A stretch of DNA of 64,000 nucleotides from Seohaeicola sp024304985 (lineage in GTDB: Bacteria > Pseudomonadota > Alphaproteobacteria > Rhodobacterales > Rhodobacteraceae), in contig NZ_JARAMP010000006.1 in NCBI RefSeq assembly GCF_028802875.1, forward strand, positions 62,001 through 126,000, in the 5' to 3' direction. How positions within the stretch are numbered: position 1 is the stretch's first letter; each line of letters starts with the position of its first letter. Both the position numbers and the translations under genes were made by a program. Below the pieces are notes generated by a model. The model was not told where the DNA came from. It worked only from the letters and a program-made list of their open reading frames with translations, and did not search any database. This document shows, piece by piece, positions 42,837 through 51,037 of this stretch.

Positions 42837-44312
42837 ATGTCTGATCAGGACAAAAGCTGGGCCACGCTGGACAAGGACCTCAACCGCATCTCGCGGGTGG
42901 AATATGCCACGTCCTATGTCTCGCGGCCTCTGGTCGGTCCGGGCATCGCGCTCGCCTTCATCGTCGTCGCCGGGCTGATGGCGGCAATCCTGATGGGCAC
43001 GGCGGATCTGAACCTTGTCGTGGTCGCCGCCGCCGTATTCGGGGCCTATATGGCGCTGAACATCGGGGCCAATGACGTCGCCAACAACATGGGCCCTGCG
43101 GTCGGGGCCAATGCCCTGACCATGGGCGGGGCGATCCTGATCGCCGCCATTTTCGAAAGCGCCGGAGCCCTGCTGGCAGGCGGCGATGTCGTCTCGACGA
43201 TCTCGCGCGGGATCATCGACCCGAACACCATCGCAGACCCGCGCATCTTCGTCTGGGCGATGATGGCGGCGCTGATCTCCTCGGCCCTCTGGGTAAACCT
43301 CGCCACATGGATCGGCGCGCCGGTCTCGACCACCCATTCCGTCGTGGGCGGTGTGATGGGCGCGGGTATCGTCGCCGCCGGGATGAACGCCGTGAACTGG
43401 CCCAGCATGGGGGCGATCGCCGCAAGCTGGGTGATCTCGCCCCTGATGGGCGGTCTCATCGCCGCCGCCTTCCTTGCCCTGATCAAAAGCCGCATCATCT
43501 ACCGCGAAGACAAGATCGCCGCGGCGCGCGTCTGGGTGCCGATCCTTCTGGGGATCATGGCAGGCACATTCGGCACCTATCTGGCGCTCAAGGGCCTGAA
43601 CAAGGTGATCAAGATCGACATGGGGCTGGCCCTCCTGATCGGACTCGGCATCGGGGTGGCCTGCTATGCGCTTTGCGTCCCGCTGATCCGCCGTCAGTCC
43701 GAAGGGATGGAGAACCGCAACAAATCGCTCAAGGTGCTGTTCGGCCTGCCACTGGTCTTTTCGGCCGCCCTGCTGTCCTTTGCGCATGGCGCCAATGACG
43801 TTGCCAATGCGGTGGGGCCGCTGGCCGCCATCGTCCACGCGATCGAGGATGGCGGCGCCTCGGACCGCGTCACCATCCCCACATGGGTCATGGTGATCGG
43901 CGCCTTCGGCATTTCCTTCGGCCTGTTCCTGTTCGGACCGAAACTGATCCGCATGGTCGGCAGCCAGATCACCAAGCTGAACCCGATGCGCGCCTATTGT
44001 GTCTCGCTTTCGGCGGCGATCACGGTGATCGTGGCCAGCTGGCTTGGCCTGCCGGTCAGTTCCACCCATATCGCCGTCGGCGCGGTCTTCGGTGTGGGCT
44101 TCTTCCGCGAGTGGGATCACGAACGCCGCGCCCGCAACGGCAGCTATGTCCTGTCTGAAGAAAAACGCATCGCCCCCGAGGAACGCCGCCGCCGCAAACT
44201 GGTGCGCCGCTCGCATTTCCTGACCATCATCGCCGCATGGGTGATCACCGTGCCCGCCGCGGCCCTGCTGTCAGGACTGATCTTCCTGATGCTGTCCCAA
44301 CTGCCCGCCTGA
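42837..44312 (+). CDS. pit: Inorganic phosphate transporter, Pit family
   Basis: 491 residues from the ATG at 42837. The duplicated Pit signature is present: GANDVANNMGPAVGANALTM near residue 78 and GANDVANAVGPLAAIVHAIE in the second half. The sequence has ten or more helices with a hydrophilic N-terminal tail of about 35 residues. Pit carriers import metal-phosphate with protons at low affinity, independent of the Pho regulon. No phoU-like gene is adjacent. The post-stop element lies 13 bp downstream. Confidence 0.95.
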   Translation: MSDQDKSWATLDKDLNRISRVEYATSYVSRPLVGPGIALAFIVVAGLMAAILMGTADLNLVVVAAAVFGAYMALNIGANDVANNMGPAVGANALTMGGAILIAAIFESAGALLAGGDVVSTISRGIIDPNTIADPRIFVWAMMAALISSALWVNLATWIGAPVSTTHSVVGGVMGAGIVAAGMNAVNWPSMGAIAASWVISPLMGGLIAAAFLALIKSRIIYREDKIAAARVWVPILLGIMAGTFGTYLALKGLNKVIKIDMGLALLIGLGIGVACYALCVPLIRRQSEGMENRNKSLKVLFGLPLVFSAALLSFAHGANDVANAVGPLAAIVHAIEDGGASDRVTIPTWVMVIGAFGISFGLFLFGPKLIRMVGSQITKLNPMRAYCVSLSAAITVIVASWLGLPVSSTHIAVGAVFGVGFFREWDHERRARNGSYVLSEEKRIAPEERRRRKLVRRSHFLTIIAAWVITVPAAALLSGLIFLMLSQLPA

Positions 44313-44325
44313 CCCAAGCCCCGCG

Positions 44326-44353
44326 TTCATCTTGCCAAAAATACTCCGGGGGG
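44326..44353 (+). repeat. Post-stop element, copy 1 (after pit)
   Basis: TTCATCTTGCCAAAAATACT then CCGGGGGG, in the pit sense direction, starting 13 bp after the stop. It is followed by the GC hairpin GGGGGGC-AGC-GCCCCCC (44366-44382). The same layout, element then G/C hairpin, recurs after argD. Confidence 0.7.
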
Positions 44354-44401
44354 AGTCCGCAGGACGGGGGGCAGCGCCCCCCTCAGCGCCATTGGGTCAG
44401 G

Positions 44402-45328
44402 TCACAGGCCCAGGCACCAGCGCATGATCGCCTTCTGCGCGTGCAGGCGGTTCTCGGCCTCGTCGAAGATCACCGAATGCGGCCCATCCATCACGGCGCT
44501 TGTCGCCTCGTCATCGCGATGCGCGGGCAGGCAATGCATGAACAGGGCATCCGGCTTGGCCCGTGCCATCAATGCCTCATTCACCTGATAGGCCCGCAAC
44601 TGGTTGTGCCGCCGCTCCCGCGCGGATTGCGGATCGTGCATGCTGACCCAGGTGTCGGTGACCACCAGATCGGCCCCCTCCACCGCCTTGTGCGGATCGC
44701 GCTCGATCGTGACGCTGACACCCTTGGCGCGAGCCTCCTCGACAAAGACCATCTCGGGATCGAGGGGCGGCGGGCCGGTGAACACCAGGTCGAAACCGAA
44801 CTGCCCCGCCGCATGGGCGAAACTCGCAAAGACGTTGTTGCCATCCCCCGACCACACCACCTTGCGACCCTTGATGGGGCCGCGATGCTCCTCGAACGTC
44901 ATGATATCGGCCATGATCTGACAGGGATGGGTCCGGTTGGTCAGCCCGTTGATCACGGGCACCGTGGCATGCTCGGCCATCTCCAGCAGCGTTGCCTCCT
45001 CGAAGGTGCGGATCATGATCATGTCCACATAACGCGACAGCACGCGGGCCGTGTCGGCGATCGTCTCGCCATGCCCCAATTGCATGTCGGCCCCCGACAG
45101 CACCATCGTCTGTCCGCCCATCTGGCGCACGCCCACGTCAAAAGATACGCGCGTCCGGGTCGAAGGCTTCTCGAAGATCAGCGCGACCATGTGGCCCGCC
45201 AGGGGCTGCTCGGCGTCGGGCATCCCCTTGGGTCGCCCATTGCGCGCATCCTTGATCCGGCGCGCCTCGTCGATCATGTGACGCAGATCAGCGGATGAGG
45301 TTTTGTTGATGTCGAGAAAATGCGGCAT
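44402..45328 (-). CDS. argF: Ornithine carbamoyltransferase
   Basis: 308 residues from the ATG at 45328. The carbamoyl-phosphate site STRTR is at residues 56-60, the HPCQ motif is in NRTHPCQIMAD, and the ornithine-binding MHCLPAHRDDE is near the C-terminus. It makes citrulline from ornithine in arginine synthesis. It follows argD on the same strand (92 bp gap holding the post-stop element and a hairpin), so the two are probably one operon. Confidence 0.98.
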   Translation of the reverse strand: MPHFLDINKTSSADLRHMIDEARRIKDARNGRPKGMPDAEQPLAGHMVALIFEKPSTRTRVSFDVGVRQMGGQTMVLSGADMQLGHGETIADTARVLSRYVDMIMIRTFEEATLLEMAEHATVPVINGLTNRTHPCQIMADIMTFEEHRGPIKGRKVVWSGDGNNVFASFAHAAGQFGFDLVFTGPPPLDPEMVFVEEARAKGVSVTIERDPHKAVEGADLVVTDTWVSMHDPQSARERRHNQLRAYQVNEALMARAKPDALFMHCLPAHRDDEATSAVMDGPHSVIFDEAENRLHAQKAIMRWCLGL

Positions 45329-45354
45329 GGCAATCGATTCCTGAAGCCGGGGAG

Positions 45355-45420
45355 GGGGGCCAGCCCCCACGTTCAACGATCTTGAACGATCCCCCCGGGA
45401 TATTTGGGGCAAAAAGAAGC
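45355..45420 (-). repeat. Post-stop element, copy 2, plus G/C hairpin (argD-argF spacer)
   Basis: Reading on the minus strand, GCTTCTTTTTGCCCCAAATA then TCCCGGGGGG starts immediately after the argD stop (45420 down to 45391). A GTTCAA/TTGAAC inverted repeat follows, then the hairpin GGGGGC-TG-GCCCCC (45368-45355). The order matches copy 1. Confidence 0.75.
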
Positions 45421-46602
45421 TCAGGCGCGTTTCGCCTCAAGCGTGGCGGCAGCGCGGTCAAGGCGGGTGATGGCCTCGGCGATCTCATCCTCCGTGATGT
45501 TCAGCGGTGGCAACAGGCGGATCACATTGTCGCCCGCAGGCACGGTGATGACCTGTTCGGCATAGCCAGCCGCCACCATATCCGTGTTCGGCACCTTGCA
45601 TTTCAGACCCAGCATCAGGCCGGACCCGCGCACCGCCTCGAACACATCGGGATGGGCACCGACCAACCCTTCCAGCTTCTGGCGCAGGCCCCCGGCACGG
45701 GCGCGCACGCCTTCCAGAAAGGCGGGATCGGCCACGATCTCCATCACCGCATTGCCGACAGCGCAGGCCAGCGGGTTGCCGCCATAGGTCGACCCATGCG
45801 TGCCCGCCGTCATGCCGGAGGCCGCGTTTTCTGTGGCAAGCACCGCACCCAGCGGAAAGCCCCCGCCGATGCCCTTGGCGACCATCATGATATCGGGCGT
45901 GACCCCCGCCCATTCATGCGCGAACAGACGCCCCGTCCGGCCCATGCCGCATTGCACCTCGTCCAGGATGAGCAGCGTCCCCGTCTCGTCGCACAGCGCC
46001 CGCAACCCTTTGAGGCACTGATCCGGCAGCGGGCGGATACCGCCTTCGCCCTGCACAGGCTCGATCAGGATCGCCGCCGTGCGCGCGTTGATCGCCGCAT
46101 GCAGCGCGTCATGGTCGCCCCAGTCCAGATGGATGAAACCGGGCAGAAGCGGCCCGAACCCCTTGGTCATCTTCTCGGACCCGGCGGCCGCGATACCCGC
46201 CGAGGACCGGCCATGGAAGGACCCGTTGAAGGTGATGATATCCGTCCGCTCGGGCTGGCCTTTCTCATACCAGTATTTGCGCGCCATCTTGACCGCCAAT
46301 TCGCAGCTTTCCGTGCCCGAGTTGGTGAAGAACACCGTATCGGCAAAGGTGGCTGCCACCAGCCGGTCGGCCAGTTCCTGCTGCTGCGGGATCTGATAGA
46401 GGTTCGACACATGCCAGATCTTCTGCGCCTGTTCGGTCAGCGCCGCCACCAACGCCGGATTGGCATGACCCAGCACATTCACCGCGATCCCGGCCCCCAG
46501 ATCAAGGAAGCGTCGGCCATCCGCCTCGATCATCCAGCTTCCCTCGCCCTTCACGAACTGGAGAGCGGCGCGGTTATAAGTCGGCAAAACGGACGGGATC
46601 AT
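45421..46602 (-). CDS. argD: Acetylornithine aminotransferase
   Basis: 393 residues. The pyridoxal-phosphate Lys243 is in MMVAKGIGGGFPLGAVLATE, with the cofactor-ring Asp214 in LILDEVQCGMGRTG and the phosphate-binding TNSGTESCELAVKMARKY. It transaminates N-acetylglutamate semialdehyde in arginine synthesis, and such enzymes often also serve succinyl-diaminopimelate in lysine synthesis. It is upstream of argF in the same operon. Confidence 0.96.
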   Translation of the reverse strand: MIPSVLPTYNRAALQFVKGEGSWMIEADGRRFLDLGAGIAVNVLGHANPALVAALTEQAQKIWHVSNLYQIPQQQELADRLVAATFADTVFFTNSGTESCELAVKMARKYWYEKGQPERTDIITFNGSFHGRSSAGIAAAGSEKMTKGFGPLLPGFIHLDWGDHDALHAAINARTAAILIEPVQGEGGIRPLPDQCLKGLRALCDETGTLLILDEVQCGMGRTGRLFAHEWAGVTPDIMMVAKGIGGGFPLGAVLATENAASGMTAGTHGSTYGGNPLACAVGNAVMEIVADPAFLEGVRARAGGLRQKLEGLVGAHPDVFEAVRGSGLMLGLKCKVPNTDMVAAGYAEQVITVPAGDNVIRLLPPLNITEDEIAEAITRLDRAAATLEAKRA

Positions 46603-46925
46603 GGTGATCTTCCTTATCTGGCAAGGCCCTGTGAGTGCATCACGAGGGGCCTCAAGTCAACATTCTCGACGATATGGCATCGGTTGGCGCAACATTCGAC
46701 AAGCGATACAGTTCGAGAGGGCGGATTGCGGGGTATAAATGCGCCGAAGCGCGAAGGGCAAAAGCAGGCGGAACGTCAGGCGCGGGTGCGTCGGCGTCGG
46801 GTCGTCACGAAAGGGATGCGGCTTTTGCTCATGACGCAGTGATAGCGGCCCGCATGGCAAAGGCCAAGACAAATTCGGCAGGGCCACCCCTTGCCTGTGC
46901 AAAGTGGCCACAGCATAGATGGGCG
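46603..46925. other. Gene-free spacer between argD and the DMT transporter gene
   Basis: 323 bp separating two divergent genes. I see no supported gene. A TATAAA at 46735-46740 could be a -10 box on the plus strand, but no good -35 partner precedes it. An in-frame run of codons upstream of the transporter lacks any coding signature. Confidence 0.5.
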
Positions 46926-47846
46926 ATGTTCGTCGCCCGCCCCCTGAACCCGCCGCTGGCCATCGCCCTGATGCTGTCGGCTACCGCTTTCATCGCGGGC
47001 ACCACTCTGCTGGCCAAGGCTATCGGCGGGGGACATCTGGGTCCGCCGCTTCATCCCCTGCAGATCAGCCACGGACGCTTCATCTTTGCCTTTGCCCTGT
47101 TTGCCAGTGCGGCGGCGGTGCTGCGCCCGCGCATCCAGCGCCCCGATCTGCGGCTGCATCTGGGGCGGACTTTCTTCGGCTGGAGCGGCGTCACCCTGAT
47201 GTTCGCCGCCGTCGCCTTCATCCCCATGGGCGACGCCACCGCGATCAGCTTTCTGAACCCGGTCTTTGCCATGCTGCTGGCGATCCCGCTTCTGGGTGAA
47301 CGTGTGGGGCGCATCCGCTGGAGCGCGGCCTGCATCGCCCTGCTAGGCGCGCTGATCCTGCTGCGCCCCACCTCGGCCAGCTTTCAACCTGCCGCTCTGC
47401 TGGCGCTGGTCGCGGCTGTTGCCATGGGGCTTGAGGTGATCTTCATCAAGAAACTCGCCGGGCGCGAGGCGCCGTTCCAGATCCTGCTGGTCAACAACGC
47501 CATCGGCGTGGTCATCGCCAGTCTGGCCGTGATCCCGGTCTGGACACCGCCCACGCCCGCCCAATGGGTCGCGCTTGCCGCCATCGGCGCGTTGATGGCC
47601 ACGGCGCAGGTGTTCTTCATCAACGCCATGGCGCGGGCCGATGCCAGTTTCGTAGCGCCTTTCAGCTATGCCACGCTGATCTTCGCGGCCCTCTACGATG
47701 CGGTGGTTTTCGGCACCCGCCCCGATGCCGTGTCATGGATGGGCGCGCTGGTGATCCTGTCCGGCGCGGGCCTTCTTGCGTGGCGCGAAGCGCGGCTGGG
47801 CAAGCCTCGCCCGCCTGTGCCGCCCGCCTCGGGCGCGGCACCCTGA
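46926..47846 (+). CDS. DMT-superfamily (EamA) transporter
   Basis: 306 residues from the ATG at 46926 (MFVARPLNPPLAIALMLSAT), with ten predicted helices in two EamA repeats. PMGDATAISFLNPVFAMLLA is the conserved end of the first repeat and ADASFVAPFSYATLIFAALY of the second. An extended upstream frame adds only low-complexity charged sequence and is rejected. The substrate is unknown. It is convergent with the ABC-2 permease gene, four bases apart. Confidence 0.9.
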   Translation: MFVARPLNPPLAIALMLSATAFIAGTTLLAKAIGGGHLGPPLHPLQISHGRFIFAFALFASAAAVLRPRIQRPDLRLHLGRTFFGWSGVTLMFAAVAFIPMGDATAISFLNPVFAMLLAIPLLGERVGRIRWSAACIALLGALILLRPTSASFQPAALLALVAAVAMGLEVIFIKKLAGREAPFQILLVNNAIGVVIASLAVIPVWTPPTPAQWVALAAIGALMATAQVFFINAMARADASFVAPFSYATLIFAALYDAVVFGTRPDAVSWMGALVILSGAGLLAWREARLGKPRPPVPPASGAAP

Positions 47847-47850
47847 CGGA

Positions 47851-48654
47851 TCACGCCTTCAGACGATAGCCAGTGCGGAACATCGACCACGCCATCAGGC
47901 TGATCACCAATGTCGTGGCGCTGCACACCGTCAGGCCCAGCCAGGGCGAGCTGTCCGATACTCCCAGCACTCCGAAACGCACCCCGTCGATCAGGTAGAA
48001 GACCGGGTTCACATGGGTGATCTCATAGAGAACGGGCGGCAGGGCCGCGACGGAGTAGAACGTGCCCGACAGAAAGGCCAAAGGCGTCACGATGAAGTTG
48101 GTGATTGCCGCCATCTGGTCGAACTTGTTGGCAAAGACCCCTGCCACGATCCCGACCGCGCCCATCATGGCCGATCCCAGCAGCACGAAGATCAGCGCCC
48201 ACAGCGGATGGGCAATCGGGATTCCCAGCACCAGCAGGATTCCCAGCCCGATCGCCAGCGCCACTGCCAGCCCGCGCACGATCCCGCCCGCCAGATAGCC
48301 CAGCACCAGCTCGCCCGCCGAGAGGGGCGGCATCAGCGTGTCCACGATATTGCCCTGCACCTTCGAGATCACGATGGAAGACGAGGTGTTGGCGAAGGCG
48401 TTCTGGATCACCGTCATCATCAGGATGCCCGGCGCGATGAAAGCGGTGAAGGGCACACCCAGAACGTCGCCGCGTGTGGGGCCTATGGCGATGGAAAAGA
48501 TCACCAGAAACAGCGCCGCGGTCACCAGCGGGGCCAGCAGCGTCTGGGTCCAGACCGACACAAAGCGCATCACCTCGCGCCAGGCCAGCGTATAGAGGCC
48601 CAGCCAGTTGACCCGTCCGAAGCGCCTGCTTCCCATGTCGCGTGTCTGACTCAT
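47851..48654 (-). CDS. ABC-2 type transporter permease
   Basis: 267 residues from the ATG at 48654, with AGGAG ten bases upstream. Six helices, with the ABC-2 family signature region FIVTPLAFLSGTFYSVAALP before the last two. Relatives act in polysaccharide or drug export (NodJ/DrrB type). No ATP-binding subunit gene is beside it in this window, so its partner must be elsewhere. It is divergent from gcrA. Confidence 0.88.
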   Translation of the reverse strand: MSQTRDMGSRRFGRVNWLGLYTLAWREVMRFVSVWTQTLLAPLVTAALFLVIFSIAIGPTRGDVLGVPFTAFIAPGILMMTVIQNAFANTSSSIVISKVQGNIVDTLMPPLSAGELVLGYLAGGIVRGLAVALAIGLGILLVLGIPIAHPLWALIFVLLGSAMMGAVGIVAGVFANKFDQMAAITNFIVTPLAFLSGTFYSVAALPPVLYEITHVNPVFYLIDGVRFGVLGVSDSSPWLGLTVCSATTLVISLMAWSMFRTGYRLKA

Positions 48655-48730
48655 CTCGGCTTCTCCTGTTTTTCCTGGCCATGCGCTGGCGGCAGGCCCC
48701 TGCAAACCGGTGCGGATGTGATTCGGCACC

Positions 48731-48758
48731 TTGTAACTCGGCAAGGGTTGTTTAGAAT
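48731..48758 (+). promoter_or_regulatory. gcrA promoter
   Basis: TTGTAA (-35), a 16-bp spacer and TAGAAT (-10), about 65 bp before the gcrA start codon. Confidence 0.6.
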
Positions 48759-48778
48759 AGGAACCTACAAGATGACAG

Positions 48779-48808
48779 GGCGGCCCCGGAGATTGCGGGC
48801 CGCCTTTT
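48779..48808 (+). terminator. Terminator-like hairpin inside the gcrA leader
   Basis: Eight-bp GC stem GGCGGCCC (48779-48786) / GGGCCGCC (48797-48804) followed by TTTT, 15 bp before the gcrA start codon and downstream of the promoter. It could attenuate gcrA transcription. Confidence 0.6.
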
Positions 48809-48823
48809 GGGTAAGGAAAGACC

Positions 48824-49453
48824 ATGTCCTGGACCGATGAGCGCGTTGAGCTGTTGAAGAAAATGTGGGGCGAGGGCCAGTCGGCCAGCCAGATCGCCAA
48901 GGAACTGGGCGGCGTCACGCGCAATGCCGTGATCGGCAAGGTCCATCGTCTGGGTCTGTCCAACCGCGCTGGTGCGGCCCCTGCCCCTGCGGCGGCGGCC
49001 CCCGCAGCGGCCCCCAAACCCGAGGCCAAGCCCAAGCCCGCGCCCAAACCGGTCGAGGCGAAGGCCCGTCCCGCCGCCAAGCCCGCGCCGCGGGTGGTGG
49101 AGGATGAGGTCGAGGTCGAGGATGACGTGGAGGAGGATGTCGTGGCCCGTCAGGTCACGGTGCCCCATACCCGCAAGGCGATCATTCCGGCGGGGCAGCC
49201 TTTGCCGCCGCAGCCTTCGGCCAATGAGATCAGCCCCGAAGCCTTGGCCAAGGTTTCCGAGATCGAAAAGAAGGCGCGCCGCCTGACGCTGATGGAACTG
49301 ACCGAGCGGACCTGCAAATGGCCCGTGGGCGATCCTGCGACCGAGAACTTCTGGTTCTGCGGCCTGCCCACGCAGGCGGGCAAGCCCTATTGCGAGGCCC
49401 ATGTGGGGGTGGCGTTCCAGCCCATGTCCTCGCGCCGTGACCGCAAGCGGTAA
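48824..49453 (+). CDS. gcrA: Cell-cycle regulator GcrA
   Basis: 209 residues. The N-terminal helix-turn-helix (MSWTDERVELLKKMWGEGQS ... RNAVIGKVHRLGLSNR) is the GcrA signature. A long Ala/Pro/Lys linker (residues 50-90) and an acidic patch (EDEVEVEDDVEEDV) follow. The C-terminal sigma-binding part has ERTCKWPVGDPATENFWFCG. In Caulobacter GcrA binds RNA polymerase with sigma-70 and activates promoters with methylated GANTC sites. The gene has its own promoter and terminator. Confidence 0.97.
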   Translation: MSWTDERVELLKKMWGEGQSASQIAKELGGVTRNAVIGKVHRLGLSNRAGAAPAPAAAAPAAAPKPEAKPKPAPKPVEAKARPAAKPAPRVVEDEVEVEDDVEEDVVARQVTVPHTRKAIIPAGQPLPPQPSANEISPEALAKVSEIEKKARRLTLMELTERTCKWPVGDPATENFWFCGLPTQAGKPYCEAHVGVAFQPMSSRRDRKR

Positions 49454-49460
49454 TTCCGAG

Positions 49461-49482
49461 TGTCCCACCGTGGGACATTTTT
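49461..49482 (+). terminator. gcrA terminator (GTCCCA-N3-TGGGAC palindrome, copy 2)
   Basis: TGTCCCA-CCG-TGGGACA followed by TTTTT, eight bases after the gcrA stop. The stem is almost the same as the palindrome at 21253-21267. Confidence 0.85.
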
Positions 49483-49624
49483 CGGTTTATTTGTTTTCAA
49501 TGGGTTGGCGGGTCGCGTTAGGGATTTTTTAACGGTTTCGTGGTGTGGTGCGGGCTTGGACCGGGGGGGTGACCTTCGGTGCGTGGGGTCTCCCGCGTTC
49601 GCAGACAGCGGCTTTGGGATAGAC

Positions 49625-49694
49625 GTAGGGTGCGTGCAAGCACGCACCATTCCCGCCCGCAATTACAAATGGTGCGTGCAAGCACGCACCCTAC
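49625..49694. repeat. Paired palindromic repeat (REP/BIME-like)
   Basis: Two 26-bp units in opposite orientation (49625-49650 and 49669-49694), 18 bp apart. Each contains the palindrome GGTGCGTGC-AA-GCACGCACC, and the outer ends are GTAGGG and CCCTAC. They form the only conspicuous structure in the 507-bp gene-free stretch 49454-49960, besides two terminators. The form resembles repeats mobilised by REP-associated transposases. Confidence 0.8.
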
Positions 49695-49902
49695 GGCTCG
49701 CTAGCGGCTCTCATCCAACCTCTCCAGCAAGACGCGCGGTCGCCGACACGCGGGGTGGCGATGGGACGGCTGTTTGGGGCAGTTTATGGTTGTCCGGTCA
49801 TCGAACGATCATTCTGGTCGCAACGGTTGCCAAATCGCCGCCCCGGGGGGCGGGTCGGCGATCGCGCGGCGGTGCTGCGCACCTTGATTCCGCGCGGAGC
49901 GC

Positions 49903-49937
49903 AAAAAACAAAAAGGGCACCTGCTGGGGTGCCCTTT
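49903..49937 (-). terminator. Terminator of the acyl-CoA dehydrogenase operon
   Basis: Ten-bp stem AAAGGGCACC / GGTGCCCTTT with a six-base loop. On the minus strand the RNA continues into a U-rich tract (complement of AAAAAACAAAAA). Confidence 0.9.
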
Positions 49938-49960
49938 GGTGTTTCAGCGGATCAAAGCGT

Positions 49961-51034
49961 TCACGCCGCCTTCAGCCCCGCCATCACGCGCGACAGGTGG
50001 TAGTCGGTGTCGCCAAGCTGCGCATCCAGCATCACCAGACGTTTGGCGTAATGCGAGACGGGGTATTCCCATGTCATCGCGATGCCGCCATGCATCTGGA
50101 TCGCCTCTTCCGCCACAAGGCGGGCGGCGCGGCCGATCAGGTTTTTCGCCATGGACACGAAGCGGGAGGCATCGGGGCCGTCCAGTTCGGACGCGGCCTT
50201 GATGGTGATGGAGCGGGACTGCTCGATCTCGGTCAGCATGTCGACGGCGCGGTGTTGCAGGACCTGAAACTTGCCAATGGGCACACCGAATTGCTTGCGC
50301 GTGCGCAGGTAGTCCAGCGTGGTGGCATGGGTCACGTCCATGGCACCCACGGCCTCGGCGCAGAGGGCCAAGGTGCCTGCGTTCAGCGCGTCGGTCAGGG
50401 CGTCGGCGGCATCGGCCATCAGCAGCTTGGCGGGCGTGTCGTCGAGCAGCACCTCGGCGGCACCGCCACCGTCCATCATCGGATAGCCTGCGATCTGGGC
50501 GTCGCTTGCCTGCACTTCGAACAGCGCGGGTTTGCCGTCCAGCATGGCGGCGACGAGGATCACATCGGCGACTTGGCCGCCATAGACGGCGGATTTGCGG
50601 CCTGACAGGACATGGCCCGCGCCTTTGGCTGTGGCAGTGCAGGTGATGCTGTCCAGATCATAGGGGGCTTCCACCTCGCCCACGGCGACGGCGTATTTCG
50701 TGGCACCGGACAACAGCACCTCTTGATCCGCGCCGATCTTGGTCATGAGGCGGCTGGCCATGGCCGCGCCCAGCAGGGGTTCGGGGTTGAGGGCGCGGCC
50801 CAAAGCCTCAAACACCACCATGATGTCGAAACCCGTGCCGCCGAACCCGCCAGCATCCTCGGGGGCCAGCGCGAACAGCGCGCCCAGTTCGGCCATTTCC
50901 GCCCATTTGTCGGGATCATGGCAGGGCAGCGCATAGGCCACCTTGTTGCGGTGATCGACGGGGTATTTGTCGCCCAGATAGCGGTTGAGGCTGTCTTGGA
51001 GCATCCGGCGGTCTTCGGTGAGGTTGAAATCCAT
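49961..51034 (-). CDS. Acyl-CoA dehydrogenase, small-subunit type
   Basis: 357 residues. The N-terminal domain MDFNLTEDRRMLQDSLNRYL and C-terminal RTRKQFGVPIGKFQVLQHRA and QMHGGIAMTWEYPVSHYAKR are typical of the flavin-binding fold. The middle domain is degenerate compared with the neighbour, as in the small subunits of two-gene dehydrogenases such as pimeloyl-CoA dehydrogenase PimD (family knowledge). It probably forms a heteromer with the product of the gene three bases upstream. Confidence 0.9.
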   Translation of the reverse strand: MDFNLTEDRRMLQDSLNRYLGDKYPVDHRNKVAYALPCHDPDKWAEMAELGALFALAPEDAGGFGGTGFDIMVVFEALGRALNPEPLLGAAMASRLMTKIGADQEVLLSGATKYAVAVGEVEAPYDLDSITCTATAKGAGHVLSGRKSAVYGGQVADVILVAAMLDGKPALFEVQASDAQIAGYPMMDGGGAAEVLLDDTPAKLLMADAADALTDALNAGTLALCAEAVGAMDVTHATTLDYLRTRKQFGVPIGKFQVLQHRAVDMLTEIEQSRSITIKAASELDGPDASRFVSMAKNLIGRAARLVAEEAIQMHGGIAMTWEYPVSHYAKRLVMLDAQLGDTDYHLSRVMAGLKAA

Positions 51035-51037
51035 CGG

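Noticed and set aside
46635..46925. 97-codon N-terminal extension of the second DMT transporter
   Set aside because: Charged low-complexity sequence with no ribosome-binding site; EamA proteins begin at the first helix.
49460..50605. A 381-codon plus-strand frame after gcrA
   Set aside because: It crosses the gcrA terminator, the palindromic repeat pair and the antisense of the acyl-CoA dehydrogenase, with low-complexity translation.
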